Assembly: GCA_007713595.1 (NCBI GenBank)
Contig: VMRY01000003.1
Location: forward strand, 186,001 to 250,000
From: Sedimenticola thiotaurini
GTDB lineage: Bacteria; Pseudomonadota; Gammaproteobacteria; Chromatiales; Chromatiaceae
Direction of reading: 5' to 3'
Length of the DNA stretch: 64,000 nt
The notes below the pieces were generated by a model. The model was given only the letters and a program-made list of their open reading frames with translations, searched no databases and was not told the DNA's origin. Shown piece after piece: positions 1 to 8,918 of the stretch; within the stretch, counting starts at the first letter, position 1; every line of letters starts with the position of its first letter. The translations under genes and the position numbers were made by a program.

Positions 1-576
1 CACAAACATGTAGGAGGTATCCTTCACCATGAAGATGAAGTCCGTCATAGAGGGCGAGTAGACCGCGCCGCCGGCACAGGGACCCATGATCATGGAGATC
101 TGCGGTACCACGCCGGAGGCCAGCACATTGCGTTGGAACACATCCGCATAGCCGGCCAGTGATTCAACACCCTCCTGTATACGGGCGCCACCGGAATCAT
201 TCAGGCCAATTACCGGCGCGCCAACCTTCATGGCATGATCCATTACCTTGCAGATCTTCTGCGCATGGGCACCGGAGAGTGAACCACCGAACACCGTGAA
301 GTCCTGGCTGAATACAAACACCAGTCGACCGCTGACCGTACCATAGCCGGTCACGACACCATCACCAGGAATCTTCTGCTTATCCATGCCGAACTCTGTA
401 CATCCGTGTTCAACGAACATATCCCACTCTTCAAACGAGCCAGGATCCAGGAACAATTCGATGCGCTCACGCGCGGTCAGTTTGCCCTTCGCATGCTGGC
501 TTTCGATGCGCCTTTCTCCACCCCCATTAACTGCGGCAGCACGCTTCTCATCGAGCCGGCTAATCATATCTTGCAT
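1..576 (-). CDS. Acyl-CoA (propionyl-CoA) carboxylase beta subunit, carboxyltransferase, partial
   Basis: The first 192 codons of a biotin-dependent carboxyltransferase; the rest lies beyond the left edge. The protein begins [15 protein letters not shown], with an AGGAG-type ribosome site just before the ATG at 576. It carries the acyl-CoA-binding carboxyltransferase-N signatures [19 protein letters not shown] and [16 protein letters not shown] that characterise propionyl-CoA carboxylase beta (PccB/AccD-like) chains. It would transfer CO2 from biotin to propionyl-CoA, giving methylmalonyl-CoA in the cytosol. It is third in a minus-strand row prpE, methylmalonyl-CoA mutase, carboxylase, so propionyl-CoA is the likeliest substrate; acetyl-CoA or methylcrotonyl-CoA cannot be excluded from the N-terminal third alone. 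Confidence 0.9.
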   Translation of the reverse strand, partial: MQDMISRLDEKRAAAVNGGGERRIESQHAKGKLTARERIELFLDPGSFEEWDMFVEHGCTEFGMDKQKIPGDGVVTGYGTVSGRLVFVFSQDFTVFGGSLSGAHAQKICKVMDHAMKVGAPVIGLNDSGGARIQEGVESLAGYADVFQRNVLASGVVPQISMIMGPCAGGAVYSPSMTDFIFMVKDTSYMFV

Positions 577-620
577 GAATCTCTCCTCAAGCTTGAACGG
601 TGGCCTGCGCCACCTGACAC

Positions 621-643
621 CTCCCCCACCAGATCAGGGGGAG
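621..643 (-). other. Intercistronic stem-loop, mutase to carboxylase
   Basis: CTCCCCC and GGGGGAG form a 7-bp all-G/C stem round a 9-base loop between the mutase stop and the carboxylase start. On the minus strand no T-run follows, so it looks like an mRNA processing or stability element, or a weak attenuator, rather than a full terminator. Confidence 0.45.
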
Positions 644-662
644 GGGTTTATTCTTGTTTCAG

Positions 663-2813
663 TCAGATACCTTGACGCCGGCGAATCAGGGCCAGCATCT
701 CGGCCGCTGAAGACGGGATATTGGTACCCGGACCATAGACCGCCGCCACACCCATATTCAGTAGCGTAGAGTAATCCTGAGGTGGTATTACGCCACCACA
801 TACGACCAGAATATCTTCAGCACCCTCTTCTTTCAGCGCATTAATCAGTGCCGGCACCAGCGTCTTGTGACCTGCCGCCAGGGAAGAGACGCCCACTACA
901 TGGACATCATTCTCTGCGGCCTGGCGTGCCGCCTCTTCCGGCGTCTGGAACATGGGACCGATATCCACATCAAAGCCCAGATCAGCGTAGGCGGTGGCAA
1001 TCACCTTGGCGCCACGATCATGCCCGTCCTGGCCCATCTTGACCACCAGCATGCGTGGACGCCGTCCCTGCTCATCAGCGAAGGCGGCAATCTCTTGTTT
1101 GATCTGGTTGAATCCTTCATCCCCATCATAGGCGGAACCGTAGACGCCTGAGACCGAACGGGTGATGGCCTTATGACGATTGTAGACAGTCTCCAGTGCA
1201 TCTGAGATCTCGCCAACCGTAGCACGGGCACGAGCCGCATTGACAGCCAGCGCCAGTAGATTGCCAGTGCCATCTTTGGCCGCCTGCATCAATGCCTCAA
1301 GTGCTGCTTTATGCGCCACCTCATCACGATTGGCACGAATATGCTGCAGACGAGCGACCTGCGACAGACGCACAGCCGTGTTATCAATATCCAGTACATC
1401 AATCTCAGGCTCTTCAGCCAGCTGGTATTTATTAACACCAACAATCACCTCTTCGCCACGATCGATACGAGCCTGGCGCAGGGCCGCCGCCTCTTCAATC
1501 CTGAGTTTGGGCATGCCGGACTCGACCGCCTTGGTCATGCCGCCCAGCGCCTCAACCTCATCGATCAGTTTGCGCGCCTCTTCCACCATGGAATTGGTCA
1601 GGCTCTCGACATAGAAAGAGCCAGCCAATGGATCAACCACCTTGGTAATGCCGGTCTCCTCCTGGATCACCAACTGGGTATTTCTGGCAATGCGGGCCGA
1701 GTTATCGGTGGGCAGGGCCAGCGCCTCATCAAAGGCGTTGGTGTGCAGTGACTGGGTGCCACCCAGTACAGCCGCCATCGCCTCAATGGTGGTACGCATC
1801 ACGTTGTTGTAGGGATCTTTGGCGGTCAGACTGACGCCGGATGTCTGGCAATGGGTGCGCAACATCTTGGAGCGCTCATCTTTTGGCTGAAAGTGTTTCT
1901 CCATCAGCTCGGCCCAGAGCAGACGCGCAGCACGCAGCTTGGATGCCTCCATGAAGAAGTTCATACCAATGGCAAAGAAGAATGAGAGACGCGGGGCAAA
2001 CTGATCCACATCCAGGCCTTTGGCCAGGGCCGCCCGGACATACTCCAAACCGTCCGCAATGGTAAACGCCAGCTCTTGCACCAGAGTCGAACCCGCCTCC
2101 TGCATATGGTAGCCAGAGATCGATATCGAGTTGAACTTGGGCATGAACTCGGCAGTATAGGCGATAATATCCGCCACGATGCGCATGGAGGGCTCAGGTG
2201 GATAAATATAGGTATTGCGCACCATGAACTCTTTCAGGATGTCATTCTGCAGCGTACCAGCCAGCTGCTCCGGCGCCACCCCTTGCTCTTCGGCTGCCAC
2301 GATATAACTGGCCATCACGGGCAAAACCGCCCCGTTCATGGTCATTGAGACCGACACCTTATCCAGCGGGATACTATCGAAGAGTATTTTCATATCTTCG
2401 ACTGAATCAATTGCCACGCCTGCCTTGCCGACATCGCCAAGGACACGCGGATGATCCGAGTCATAACCCCGGTGGGTCGCCAGATCGAACGCCACCGACA
2501 GACCCTGCTGGCCTGCCGCAAGGTTTCGCTTGTAGAACGCATTGGACTCTTCAGCCGTAGAAAAGCCGGCATATTGACGCACGGTCCAGGGACGACCCGC
2601 ATACATTGTAGCCCGGGGTCCTCTCATGTAAGGAGAGAATCCAGGCAGGCTGTCGCTGTTTTCCAAACCCGCTATATCTGCCGCGGTATACAGTGGCTTG
2701 ATCGTGATACCTTCTGGGGTGTTCCAGTTCAACGCCTCTAACGGGCGTCCACGAAGCTCCTTTTCAGCCTGTTTTTTCCACTCTTCCAGGGTTGGTTTTG
2801 GCTTATTGGCCAT
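663..2813 (-). CDS. scpA: Methylmalonyl-CoA mutase, B12-dependent, single chain
   Basis: A 716-residue mutase of the single-polypeptide type (E. coli ScpA is 714 residues). The N-terminal two thirds form the TIM-barrel catalytic domain, with the family stretch [20 protein letters not shown] near residue 65. The C-terminal B12-binding domain carries the D-x-H-x-x-G cobalt-ligand motif as D596-G-H598-D-R-G601. It interconverts (R)-methylmalonyl-CoA and succinyl-CoA, feeding propionyl-CoA carbon into the TCA cycle or running in reverse to make propionyl-CoA. It sits between prpE and the carboxylase on the same strand. No epimerase or MeaB-type chaperone gene is visible in the window. Confidence 0.97.
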   Translation of the reverse strand: MANKPKPTLEEWKKQAEKELRGRPLEALNWNTPEGITIKPLYTAADIAGLENSDSLPGFSPYMRGPRATMYAGRPWTVRQYAGFSTAEESNAFYKRNLAAGQQGLSVAFDLATHRGYDSDHPRVLGDVGKAGVAIDSVEDMKILFDSIPLDKVSVSMTMNGAVLPVMASYIVAAEEQGVAPEQLAGTLQNDILKEFMVRNTYIYPPEPSMRIVADIIAYTAEFMPKFNSISISGYHMQEAGSTLVQELAFTIADGLEYVRAALAKGLDVDQFAPRLSFFFAIGMNFFMEASKLRAARLLWAELMEKHFQPKDERSKMLRTHCQTSGVSLTAKDPYNNVMRTTIEAMAAVLGGTQSLHTNAFDEALALPTDNSARIARNTQLVIQEETGITKVVDPLAGSFYVESLTNSMVEEARKLIDEVEALGGMTKAVESGMPKLRIEEAAALRQARIDRGEEVIVGVNKYQLAEEPEIDVLDIDNTAVRLSQVARLQHIRANRDEVAHKAALEALMQAAKDGTGNLLALAVNAARARATVGEISDALETVYNRHKAITRSVSGVYGSAYDGDEGFNQIKQEIAAFADEQGRRPRMLVVKMGQDGHDRGAKVIATAYADLGFDVDIGPMFQTPEEAARQAAENDVHVVGVSSLAAGHKTLVPALINALKEEGAEDILVVCGGVIPPQDYSTLLNMGVAAVYGPGTNIPSSAAEMLALIRRRQGI

Positions 2814-2830
2814 GACAAAAAACTCCTGAA

Positions 2831-2884
2831 CAGAGGCGTATAGCGCCTCTGTATCATCATCGACCGGCAGGCAACACCTGCCGG
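2831..2884 (-). other. Two perfect stem-loops in the prpE-mutase gap
   Basis: CAGAGGCG/CGCCTCTG (2831-2851, 5-base loop) and CCGGCAGG/CCTGCCGG (2864-2884, 5-base loop) are perfect 8-bp stems 12 bases apart in a 94-base gap. Neither has a T-run after it on the minus strand. They probably set differential mRNA stability or processing between prpE and the mutase; partial termination is the alternative. Confidence 0.5.
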
Positions 2885-2907
2885 AGCCTCTCTACTCGGA
2901 TGCTAAA

Positions 2908-4803
2908 TCAGTGCTTCTGTGCGTAGCCGATGCGAATCAATGCCTCGGTAATCTCATCCAAGATAACAGGATCATCGATGGTGGCCGGCATTTTGTACTC
3001 TTGGCCATCGGCAATCTTTTTCATGGTTCCGCGCAGAATCTTGCCCGAACGCGTCTTGGGCAGGCGCTCTACCACGACTACTTTCTTGAATGCTGCAACC
3101 GGGCCGATCTTCTGACGTACCAGGGCAACCAGCTCGCTAACAATATCCTCATCGGGACGATCAACACCGGCCTTCAGAACAACCAGACCGACGGGCAATT
3201 CACCCTTCAGCTGATCGGCCGCACCGATAACACCACACTCCGCCACATCGGGATGGGAGGCCAGTACCTCTTCCATACCACCGGTGGAGAGACGATGCCC
3301 GGCCACATTGATAATGTCGTCGATGCGGCTCATGATCCAGAGATAGCCGTCGGCGTCCTTGTAGCCGGCATCACCGGTCAGATAGTAGCCGTCATTGGCA
3401 CTCAGGTAGGAATCAACAAAGCGTTCATCATTCTGCCACAGCGTGGGCAGACAACCGGGAGGCATCGGCAACTTGATCATGATGCGGCCAATCTCACCGG
3501 CCGCCTCTTCATTACCATTCTCATCCAGGATGCGGACATCATAGCCAGGTACACAGACAGTGGGGGATCCAGGCTTGATCGGCAGCTCTTCTATACCAAG
3601 ACAGTTGGCAGCGATACCCCAACCGGTTTCGGTCTGCCACCAGTGATCAATCACCGGCACGCCCAGCTGTTTCTGCGCCCACTCCAGGGTGTCTGGATCA
3701 CAACGTTCACCTGCCAGGAAAAGCGCCTCAAATCCTGACATATCATATTTCTTGAGATAATCAGCCTCCGGATCTTCACGACGGATTGCCCGGAAGGCGG
3801 TAGGTGCAGTAAACAGGGTCTTCACCTTGTGCTCGGAGATCAATCGCCAGAAGGCACCTGGATCAGGTGTTCCAATCGGTTTTCCCTCGTACAGAATGGT
3901 GGTCGCACCCTGTAACAGTGGTGCGTAAACGATATAGGAGTGACCCACTACCCAGCCCACATCCGAAGCGGCCCAGAACACATCACCCGGATCGACATTG
4001 TAGATGTTTTTCATGCTCCACTTCATAGCCACCGCATGGCCGCCATTATCGCGCACCACACCCTTGGGGATACCCGTCGTACCCGAGGTGTAGAGGATAT
4101 AAAGCGGATCAGTAGCTGCAACAGAGACGCATTCAGCCGGGGTGGCTGCAGCCGCAGCTGAAGCCCAGTCGATGTCTCGACCTTCCTGCATCGCCGCCGT
4201 CGCCTGTGGGCGCTGATAGATGACGGTGTGGTTCGGCTTATGTGTGGAGAGATCAATCGCCTCATCCAACAGAGGTTTGTATTCGATCACCCGACTGCCT
4301 TCAATACCGCAGGAGGCTGAGACCATCACCTTTGGCTTGGCATCATCAATTCGGGTTGCCAGCTCTTTGGAAGCAAAGCCGCCAAACACTACAGAGTGAA
4401 TCGCGCCGATACGTGCACAGGCCAACATGGCAATAGCCGCCTCAGGGATCATCGGCATATAGACAATAACCCGATCGCCCTTGACCACACCCTGATCACG
4501 CAACACACCAGCAAACTGGGCAACCGCGTCACGCAACTCACGATAGCTATAGGTCTTCTGGGTCCCGGTAACCGGACTGTCGTAGATCAATGCGGCCTGA
4601 TCTGCACGACCATTCTCAACGTGACGATCAAGGGCGTTGTAGCAGGTATTCAGCTCACCACCGGCAAACCAACGATAAAAAGGCTTGTTACTCTCATCAA
4701 GCACCTTTTCAAACGGCTTATACCAGTCAATGGCTGCAGCCTGCTCTCCCCAAAAACCTTCGGGATCCTCCATTGAACGCGCATAGATCTCTTCGTAGCT
4801 CAT
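2908..4803 (-). CDS. prpE: Propionyl-CoA synthetase (propionate-CoA ligase)
   Basis: A 631-residue AMP-forming acyl-CoA synthetase. The adenylate-binding P-loop YTSGTTGIPKG starts at Tyr238, the DHWWQTETGW motif lies mid-protein, and the C-terminal catalytic lysine is K588 in TRSGKILRG. The ending KKIADGQEYKMPATIDDP and the total length match PrpE rather than acetyl-CoA synthetase. It activates propionate with ATP and CoA through propionyl-AMP. It is the first gene of the minus-strand propionate row, 94 bases before the mutase, and a palindromic operator candidate lies about 80 bases upstream of its ATG. Acetate or acrylate may be secondary substrates. Confidence 0.95.
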   Translation of the reverse strand: MSYEEIYARSMEDPEGFWGEQAAAIDWYKPFEKVLDESNKPFYRWFAGGELNTCYNALDRHVENGRADQAALIYDSPVTGTQKTYSYRELRDAVAQFAGVLRDQGVVKGDRVIVYMPMIPEAAIAMLACARIGAIHSVVFGGFASKELATRIDDAKPKVMVSASCGIEGSRVIEYKPLLDEAIDLSTHKPNHTVIYQRPQATAAMQEGRDIDWASAAAAATPAECVSVAATDPLYILYTSGTTGIPKGVVRDNGGHAVAMKWSMKNIYNVDPGDVFWAASDVGWVVGHSYIVYAPLLQGATTILYEGKPIGTPDPGAFWRLISEHKVKTLFTAPTAFRAIRREDPEADYLKKYDMSGFEALFLAGERCDPDTLEWAQKQLGVPVIDHWWQTETGWGIAANCLGIEELPIKPGSPTVCVPGYDVRILDENGNEEAAGEIGRIMIKLPMPPGCLPTLWQNDERFVDSYLSANDGYYLTGDAGYKDADGYLWIMSRIDDIINVAGHRLSTGGMEEVLASHPDVAECGVIGAADQLKGELPVGLVVLKAGVDRPDEDIVSELVALVRQKIGPVAAFKKVVVVERLPKTRSGKILRGTMKKIADGQEYKMPATIDDPVILDEITEALIRIGYAQKH

Positions 4804-5180
4804 AATTCTCTTCCACTGTTGGTGGTAATTACTCAGCCTGAGGCGACCTCAGACCATGCCCAGATGTTAATTGCTTCGCATAGATTACGTTTACGTAAAG
4901 GAAAAATAAACAGCTAAATGCTTATTTACTCGAATTATTTTAAAATAATCCGGATATTTTATGGTAATCCCTAATAACTGCAAATTACTTTGCAATTGGC
5001 TTTTTCGACTGTTAACCGAGAGAAGGCCGGATCAGCACACTATTCCTAAAATTACAGAAAAATAAGTCAGATTTAGTCAATCGCAATATTTTCTTATTGT
5101 GTAAAAATATAGCAAAGATAATCTATCAATGAACCTTTTTCGTCTTTACACCAATCTGCACCCAATTGAGAAAACAAAGC
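4804..5180. other. Divergent intergenic region, prpE / lyase-superfamily gene
   Basis: 377 A+T-rich bases between two divergently transcribed genes; no open reading frame is convincing. It holds the palindrome at 4885-4898 and a perfect 16-bp A/T palindrome, ATTATTTTAAAATAAT, at 4934-4949. Promoters for both directions must be here, but no single -35/-10 pair stands out. Confidence 0.6.
4885..4898. promoter_or_regulatory. Palindromic operator candidate, LiuR/MerR-like
   Basis: TTACGT-TT-ACGTAA is a perfect inverted repeat about 80 bases upstream of the prpE start. From memory it resembles the operators of LiuR-type MerR regulators, which control branched-chain amino-acid and propionyl-CoA breakdown in gammaproteobacteria. 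The palindrome is seen directly; the identity of the regulator is inferred from sequence and context, and no regulator gene is adjacent. Confidence 0.45.
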
Positions 5181-6050
5181 ATGTCAAAAGGCACTTCTGC
5201 TACCGACCGATTACGACACCTGCTGGATCAGCCGGGATTGATCACCATGCCCTGCTGTTTTGATGGCTTAAGTGCCCGGCTTATTGAGCAAGCTGGCTTC
5301 CCGCTCACCTTCATGAGCGGCTTTTCCACCTCGGCCGCCCGTCTCGGCCTACCCGATACCGGCTTAATCTCTTATGGCGAAATGCTCGACCAGGGCAGAA
5401 ATATCTGCGCTGCCGTCAACATACCGGTAATCGGTGATGCGGACACAGGTTATGGAAATGCCCTGAATGTAAGGCGCACTGTCGCCGGTTATGCATCCGC
5501 CGGTTTTGCCTGTGCCATGATTGAAGATCAGGAGAGCCCCAAACGATGCGGCCACACAAGGGGAAAGCGGGTGGTGAATCGCCATGAGGCACTAACCCGC
5601 ATCCGGGCAGCCGTTGACGAACGGGAGGCTGGCAGCGACATCCTGATCATGGCACGCACTGATGCCCGGCATGATCACGGTATGCAGGAGGCCCTCTGGC
5701 GCTGCCAGGCCTTTGCTGATCTGGGCGCTGACATCATCTTTCTGGAGGCACCGCACAACCAAGACGAGATGGCGCAATTCTGCAAAACCGTTCCCGGCTT
5801 CAAAATGGCCAACATGGTGGAGCAGGGTGATACACCGCTGCTCACGCCAAACGAACTTGAATCACTGGGCTACAAGATAGCGGCCTATCCACTTACCCTG
5901 CTCAGCAGCGCTGTACGCGCCATGCAGGAGGTGCTGGCGGCATTAAAGCAGGGTAAAAACGCGGATAATCTGCTGCCTTTTACCGAACTGCGTCAACTGG
6001 TGGGATTTGATGCCTACGATGAACAGCTCAATCAATACCCGGATAACTGA
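5181..6050 (+). CDS. Isocitrate lyase/PEP mutase superfamily enzyme
   Basis: 289 residues when started at the ATG at 5181; an in-frame TTG lies 15 bases earlier, and neither has a strong ribosome site. It shows the superfamily barrel: Mg-binding D86-A-D88-TGYGN, then E-D-Q, then the loop K121-R-C123-G-H125 with the lyase-type catalytic cysteine, and later MARTDAR. The cysteine loop favours a C-C lyase (methylisocitrate, dimethylmalate or similar 2-methyl-malate type) over PEP mutase. It is divergent from prpE, so a role in propionate carbon flow is tempting, but prpC and prpD are not in the window and the substrate is unknown. The oxaloacetate-decarboxylase branch of the family remains possible. 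Confidence 0.85.
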   Translation: MSKGTSATDRLRHLLDQPGLITMPCCFDGLSARLIEQAGFPLTFMSGFSTSAARLGLPDTGLISYGEMLDQGRNICAAVNIPVIGDADTGYGNALNVRRTVAGYASAGFACAMIEDQESPKRCGHTRGKRVVNRHEALTRIRAAVDEREAGSDILIMARTDARHDHGMQEALWRCQAFADLGADIIFLEAPHNQDEMAQFCKTVPGFKMANMVEQGDTPLLTPNELESLGYKIAAYPLTLLSSAVRAMQEVLAALKQGKNADNLLPFTELRQLVGFDAYDEQLNQYPDN

Positions 6051-6116
6051 TCAGAAATACAACAGAGGTGCTATGCTCATCCGCTATATCACTTCGCTCA
6101 GCCACTGGAGATAGAG

Positions 6117-6566
6117 ATGAAACAGCCATTGCATCAGACCCTGTTCGCCGCCTGCCTGACCGCCCTGCTGGCCCTACCCATAGTATCACTACAGGCAGGT
6201 AACTCGGGCGAGTTGCTGGGCACTATCTTCAGTGAGATTGAAAAGCAGGCCATAGAGGATTACTACCACGGCCGCTTTGGCAAGCCGACAACCAAACAGC
6301 AAAAGAGCGGAAAAAAGCCAAAGAAGCAGAAAGGCATGCCACCCGGGCTGGCCAAACGGGATTCACTACCACCTGGACTTGCCAAGCAGCTGGAGCGTAA
6401 TGGCCACTTACCACCGGGCCTTGAAAAGCGGGATCTACCAGAGGGACTGGATAGACTGCTACCGCCCAGAGGACACGGTCAGGAACGAGTGGTGGTGGAT
6501 AACGACGTACTCTTAATTGAGACCGCTACCGGTCTGATTCTGGACATCCTCAGGGACGTCTTCTAG
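6117..6566 (+). CDS. CigR/RcnB-like secreted protein with PPGL repeats
   Basis: 149 residues. The start at 6117 has GGAGATAG before it. An N-terminal signal peptide (hydrophobic core about residues 10-24, ending SLQA) is followed by a short helical piece, a lysine-rich linker and three proline repeats of the form PPGLAKR, PPGLAKQ and PPGLEKR. The end, VLLIETATGLILDILRDVF, matches the C-terminus of the CigR family. CigR of Salmonella is an envelope/effector protein that damps virulence; most relatives are uncharacterised. A periplasmic or membrane-anchored location is likely. It lies 66 bases after the lyase-superfamily gene and convergent with the stator genes, so no function follows from context. 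Confidence 0.7.
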   Translation: MKQPLHQTLFAACLTALLALPIVSLQAGNSGELLGTIFSEIEKQAIEDYYHGRFGKPTTKQQKSGKKPKKQKGMPPGLAKRDSLPPGLAKQLERNGHLPPGLEKRDLPEGLDRLLPPRGHGQERVVVDNDVLLIETATGLILDILRDVF

Positions 6567-6568
6567 CG

Positions 6569-7318
6569 TCAATCACTTCCCGACAGGTGCAGGACCAGAG
6601 AGACCCGCCGATTGCGTGCCCGGCCCTCGTCGGTGTCATTATCAGCCAGTGGCTGGGTATCCGCATAGCCGACAGCCCGCATGCGCTCCGAGGCAATTCC
6701 CTGGCTGAGTAAAAACCGCAATACCCCCGTCGCACGCTGGGCTGAAAGCTCCCAGTTGGAGGGGAATTGTGGGGTAGCAATGGGACTGGAATCGGTATGC
6801 CCCTCAATCGAAAGGGTATGTTCACTGGCGTTTGCCAACAGTGGCACCAGCTTTACCAACACACCCTGACCCTCTTCTGTCAATTCAGCACGCCCCAACT
6901 CAAACAGGATACTCTCCCGAATCTGGATATTGACCTGGTTGGCCGACACAGTCACCTCAATAGAGTCTGCCAGACCCTGACTCTTCAACGCACTGCGAAA
7001 CTGCTCTTCCAGTTGCTGTTCAGCCTCGATCTCCGCGGGTTTGTCGATTGCTGCCTCCTGCTCCTTGAGCTGCAGCACCGGCTCAACTGGCACCGTCACC
7101 TCGCCACGCACGGCAACTGGATTGGAGAGGGTCCGGGTGAGGGTCTGATAATCCTCATCAGAGTAGGTGGAGTAGGCCAGGAGCAGCACAAACAGGCTCA
7201 GCATGAGCGTCATCACATCCAGATAGATGATCAGCCAGCCACCATCGCTGTCATCCGGCAGTGGCTCATCCTCCCACTGCGGAGGGGGAGGAAGGTGGGC
7301 TCTGCGACGCTCTCTCAA
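6569..7318 (-). CDS. MotB/PomB-type stator protein with OmpA domain
   Basis: 249 residues. One transmembrane helix (about residues 28-48) holds the ion-conducting acid as D34 in YLDVMTLMLSLFVLLLAYST, at the site of E. coli MotB D32. A linker rich in Glu/Gln follows, then a C-terminal OmpA/MotB peptidoglycan-binding domain (about 110-245) with GHTDSSPI and ARNRRVSLVL. It anchors a proton- or sodium-driven stator to the cell wall. Its start overlaps the MotA-type gene by 4 bases, so the two are coupled. No flagellar genes lie nearby, so it could power flagella encoded elsewhere or drive another process. Confidence 0.9.
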   Translation of the reverse strand: MRERRRAHLPPPPQWEDEPLPDDSDGGWLIIYLDVMTLMLSLFVLLLAYSTYSDEDYQTLTRTLSNPVAVRGEVTVPVEPVLQLKEQEAAIDKPAEIEAEQQLEEQFRSALKSQGLADSIEVTVSANQVNIQIRESILFELGRAELTEEGQGVLVKLVPLLANASEHTLSIEGHTDSSPIATPQFPSNWELSAQRATGVLRFLLSQGIASERMRAVGYADTQPLADNDTDEGRARNRRVSLVLHLSGSD

Positions 7319-8190
7319 CGCCGCCCCCCCTGCTCTTGTGGCGCTACCCCGTCCGTCTCAGCCTCAACCAGCTGTTCAATCTCCTCAAGTGAAGGCGAGT
7401 GGATCTCATCCTCATATTGGGCGACAAAGGAGTTCAGAGTTTCACGAATAAAACTGGGGTTGCGCTTTTGACCCAGCATACTGATACCCTCCAGCACCAT
7501 GTACATCAGCATCACCCGCTGCTCCGTGCGCCGCTCCAGCTTGATAGCCACTGGTTTGAAGAGCAGGTTGGCCAGAATGATGCCGTAGAGCGTAGTGGTC
7601 AGCGCGATGCCCAGATTAAGGCCGATCACCTTAAAATCGGCCCCATCCATCGCCTGCAGCATGTTAACCAAACCAAGCAGCGTACCCGCCATACCAAAGG
7701 CCGGCGCAAAAGTTGCCATGGAGCGGAATACCTGAGCCTCACCCCACTCCTGCCGACGTAACTTGAAGATACGCCATTTGAGCAAGGCATCAATATCACT
7801 GGTCGGTGTCCGGTCTATCACCAACTGAATCCCGGTTCGCAGAAAGGGGTTGTTAATACGTGCCATTGCATCCTCAATGGCCGCCAACTTGCCGTGACCC
7901 AACAGAATCGAGACCCGCACGATCTCTTCGATCTCACGATCCACCGGAAAATCATGGTGCCGCCAGATCACACGAAAGCTGCGATAGACCTGGCGTAACT
8001 CCTTCATTGGGTAGCTGATGAAGGTGGCGGCGATAGTGCCGCCGATCACAATCAGCAAGCCCGGGAGATTGAGAAAAATCCCCGGCTCCTCTGCTGACAG
8101 CAGCACGGAAACAACGATCAGCACCATCCCTGTCACAATCCCCACGAGTGTGGAACTATTGAGATCCTTTCGCGGTGGTATCAGCGCCAT
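7315..8190 (-). CDS. MotA/PomA-type stator protein
   Basis: 291 residues with four predicted membrane helices: two near the N-terminus (about 16-35 and 42-60), a long cytoplasmic loop, and two later ones (about 165-185 and 195-215) with the family stretch FAPAFGMAGTLLGLVNML. GGGGAAGC-like ribosome site (GGGGAAG) precedes the ATG at 8190. It forms the channel part of the stator with the coupled MotB-type protein. The sequence is closer to the PomA/second-MotA group than to classic E. coli MotA (no typical long N-terminal extension). The C-terminal tail ends in an acidic, glutamine-rich stretch. Confidence 0.9.
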   Translation of the reverse strand: MALIPPRKDLNSSTLVGIVTGMVLIVVSVLLSAEEPGIFLNLPGLLIVIGGTIAATFISYPMKELRQVYRSFRVIWRHHDFPVDREIEEIVRVSILLGHGKLAAIEDAMARINNPFLRTGIQLVIDRTPTSDIDALLKWRIFKLRRQEWGEAQVFRSMATFAPAFGMAGTLLGLVNMLQAMDGADFKVIGLNLGIALTTTLYGIILANLLFKPVAIKLERRTEQRVMLMYMVLEGISMLGQKRNPSFIRETLNSFVAQYEDEIHSPSLEEIEQLVEAETDGVAPQEQGGRR

Positions 8191-8403
8191 ACAGCTTCCC
8201 CTATCAGACCCTGCACGGCCTGATTGATAAATTATTCCATGAATTACAGCACGTTAGGCAACTATAGCGCTAATCACCAGATGAATCCATGACATGCAGA
8301 CATCGCGAAGCCTCTGATTTTCTGTTTTACTTAAGCAGACCCAAAGCGAATTCGCGCAACTTGGGTTATGCGTAAGATGATAAGGCCATAGGAGGATGCA
8401 GTA

Positions 8404-8835
8404 ATGACATTGAATGATGTATTACAAAAGAAATCGGGGGGTGTCATCACCATACCCGCCAGCATGGATCTGCTGGAAGCAATCAACACCATGTGCGAGC
8501 ATAAAGTGGGCGCTCTTTTAGTTAAAGCGGAAGATGGATCACTGCACGGAATAGCCACTGAACGGGACATTCTACGCTTCTGTTCTACCAGTAAAGGCAA
8601 GCTGGAAGGCGCCGTTATTAATGACGCCATGACCCACAAGCTAATTATTGCCAGCCCCTCTACAACCGTTGAGGAAGCAATGACACTGATGACCGAGCAT
8701 CGCTTCAGACATATCCCGGTACTGGACAATGGCACACCCATCGGCATGATCTCCATCGGTGATCTGGTCAAGGCCCGCCTGAAAGACATTACCGTTGAAG
8801 CGACTTACCTCCGAGAATATATCAATTACTCCTGA
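8404..8835 (+). CDS. Stand-alone CBS-pair protein
   Basis: 143 residues made of two CBS motifs (about 10-65 and 75-135), each ending in the usual G-x-x-T/S-x-x-D turn (GIATERDIL, GMISIGDLV). The start is set by AGGAGGATG a few bases before the ATG. Proteins of this size bind adenosine nucleotides and act as small energy or redox sensors; the partner is unknown. It stands alone on the plus strand, 83 bases ahead of the endonuclease gene, and divergent from the stator genes. Confidence 0.85.
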   Translation: MTLNDVLQKKSGGVITIPASMDLLEAINTMCEHKVGALLVKAEDGSLHGIATERDILRFCSTSKGKLEGAVINDAMTHKLIIASPSTTVEEAMTLMTEHRFRHIPVLDNGTPIGMISIGDLVKARLKDITVEATYLREYINYS

Positions 8836-8918
8836 TCCGAACCTTTCCACCTGGGGTGAGTCGTAGTAAATGAAGTACTCACTCTGGGAATCACATTACG
8901 CCTTAACAATCTACCACT

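Noticed and set aside
8336-8366. Hairpin-like CCCAA...TTGGG around GCGAATTCGC upstream of the CBS gene
   Set aside because: Short stems with mismatched spacing; no known operator, probably chance.
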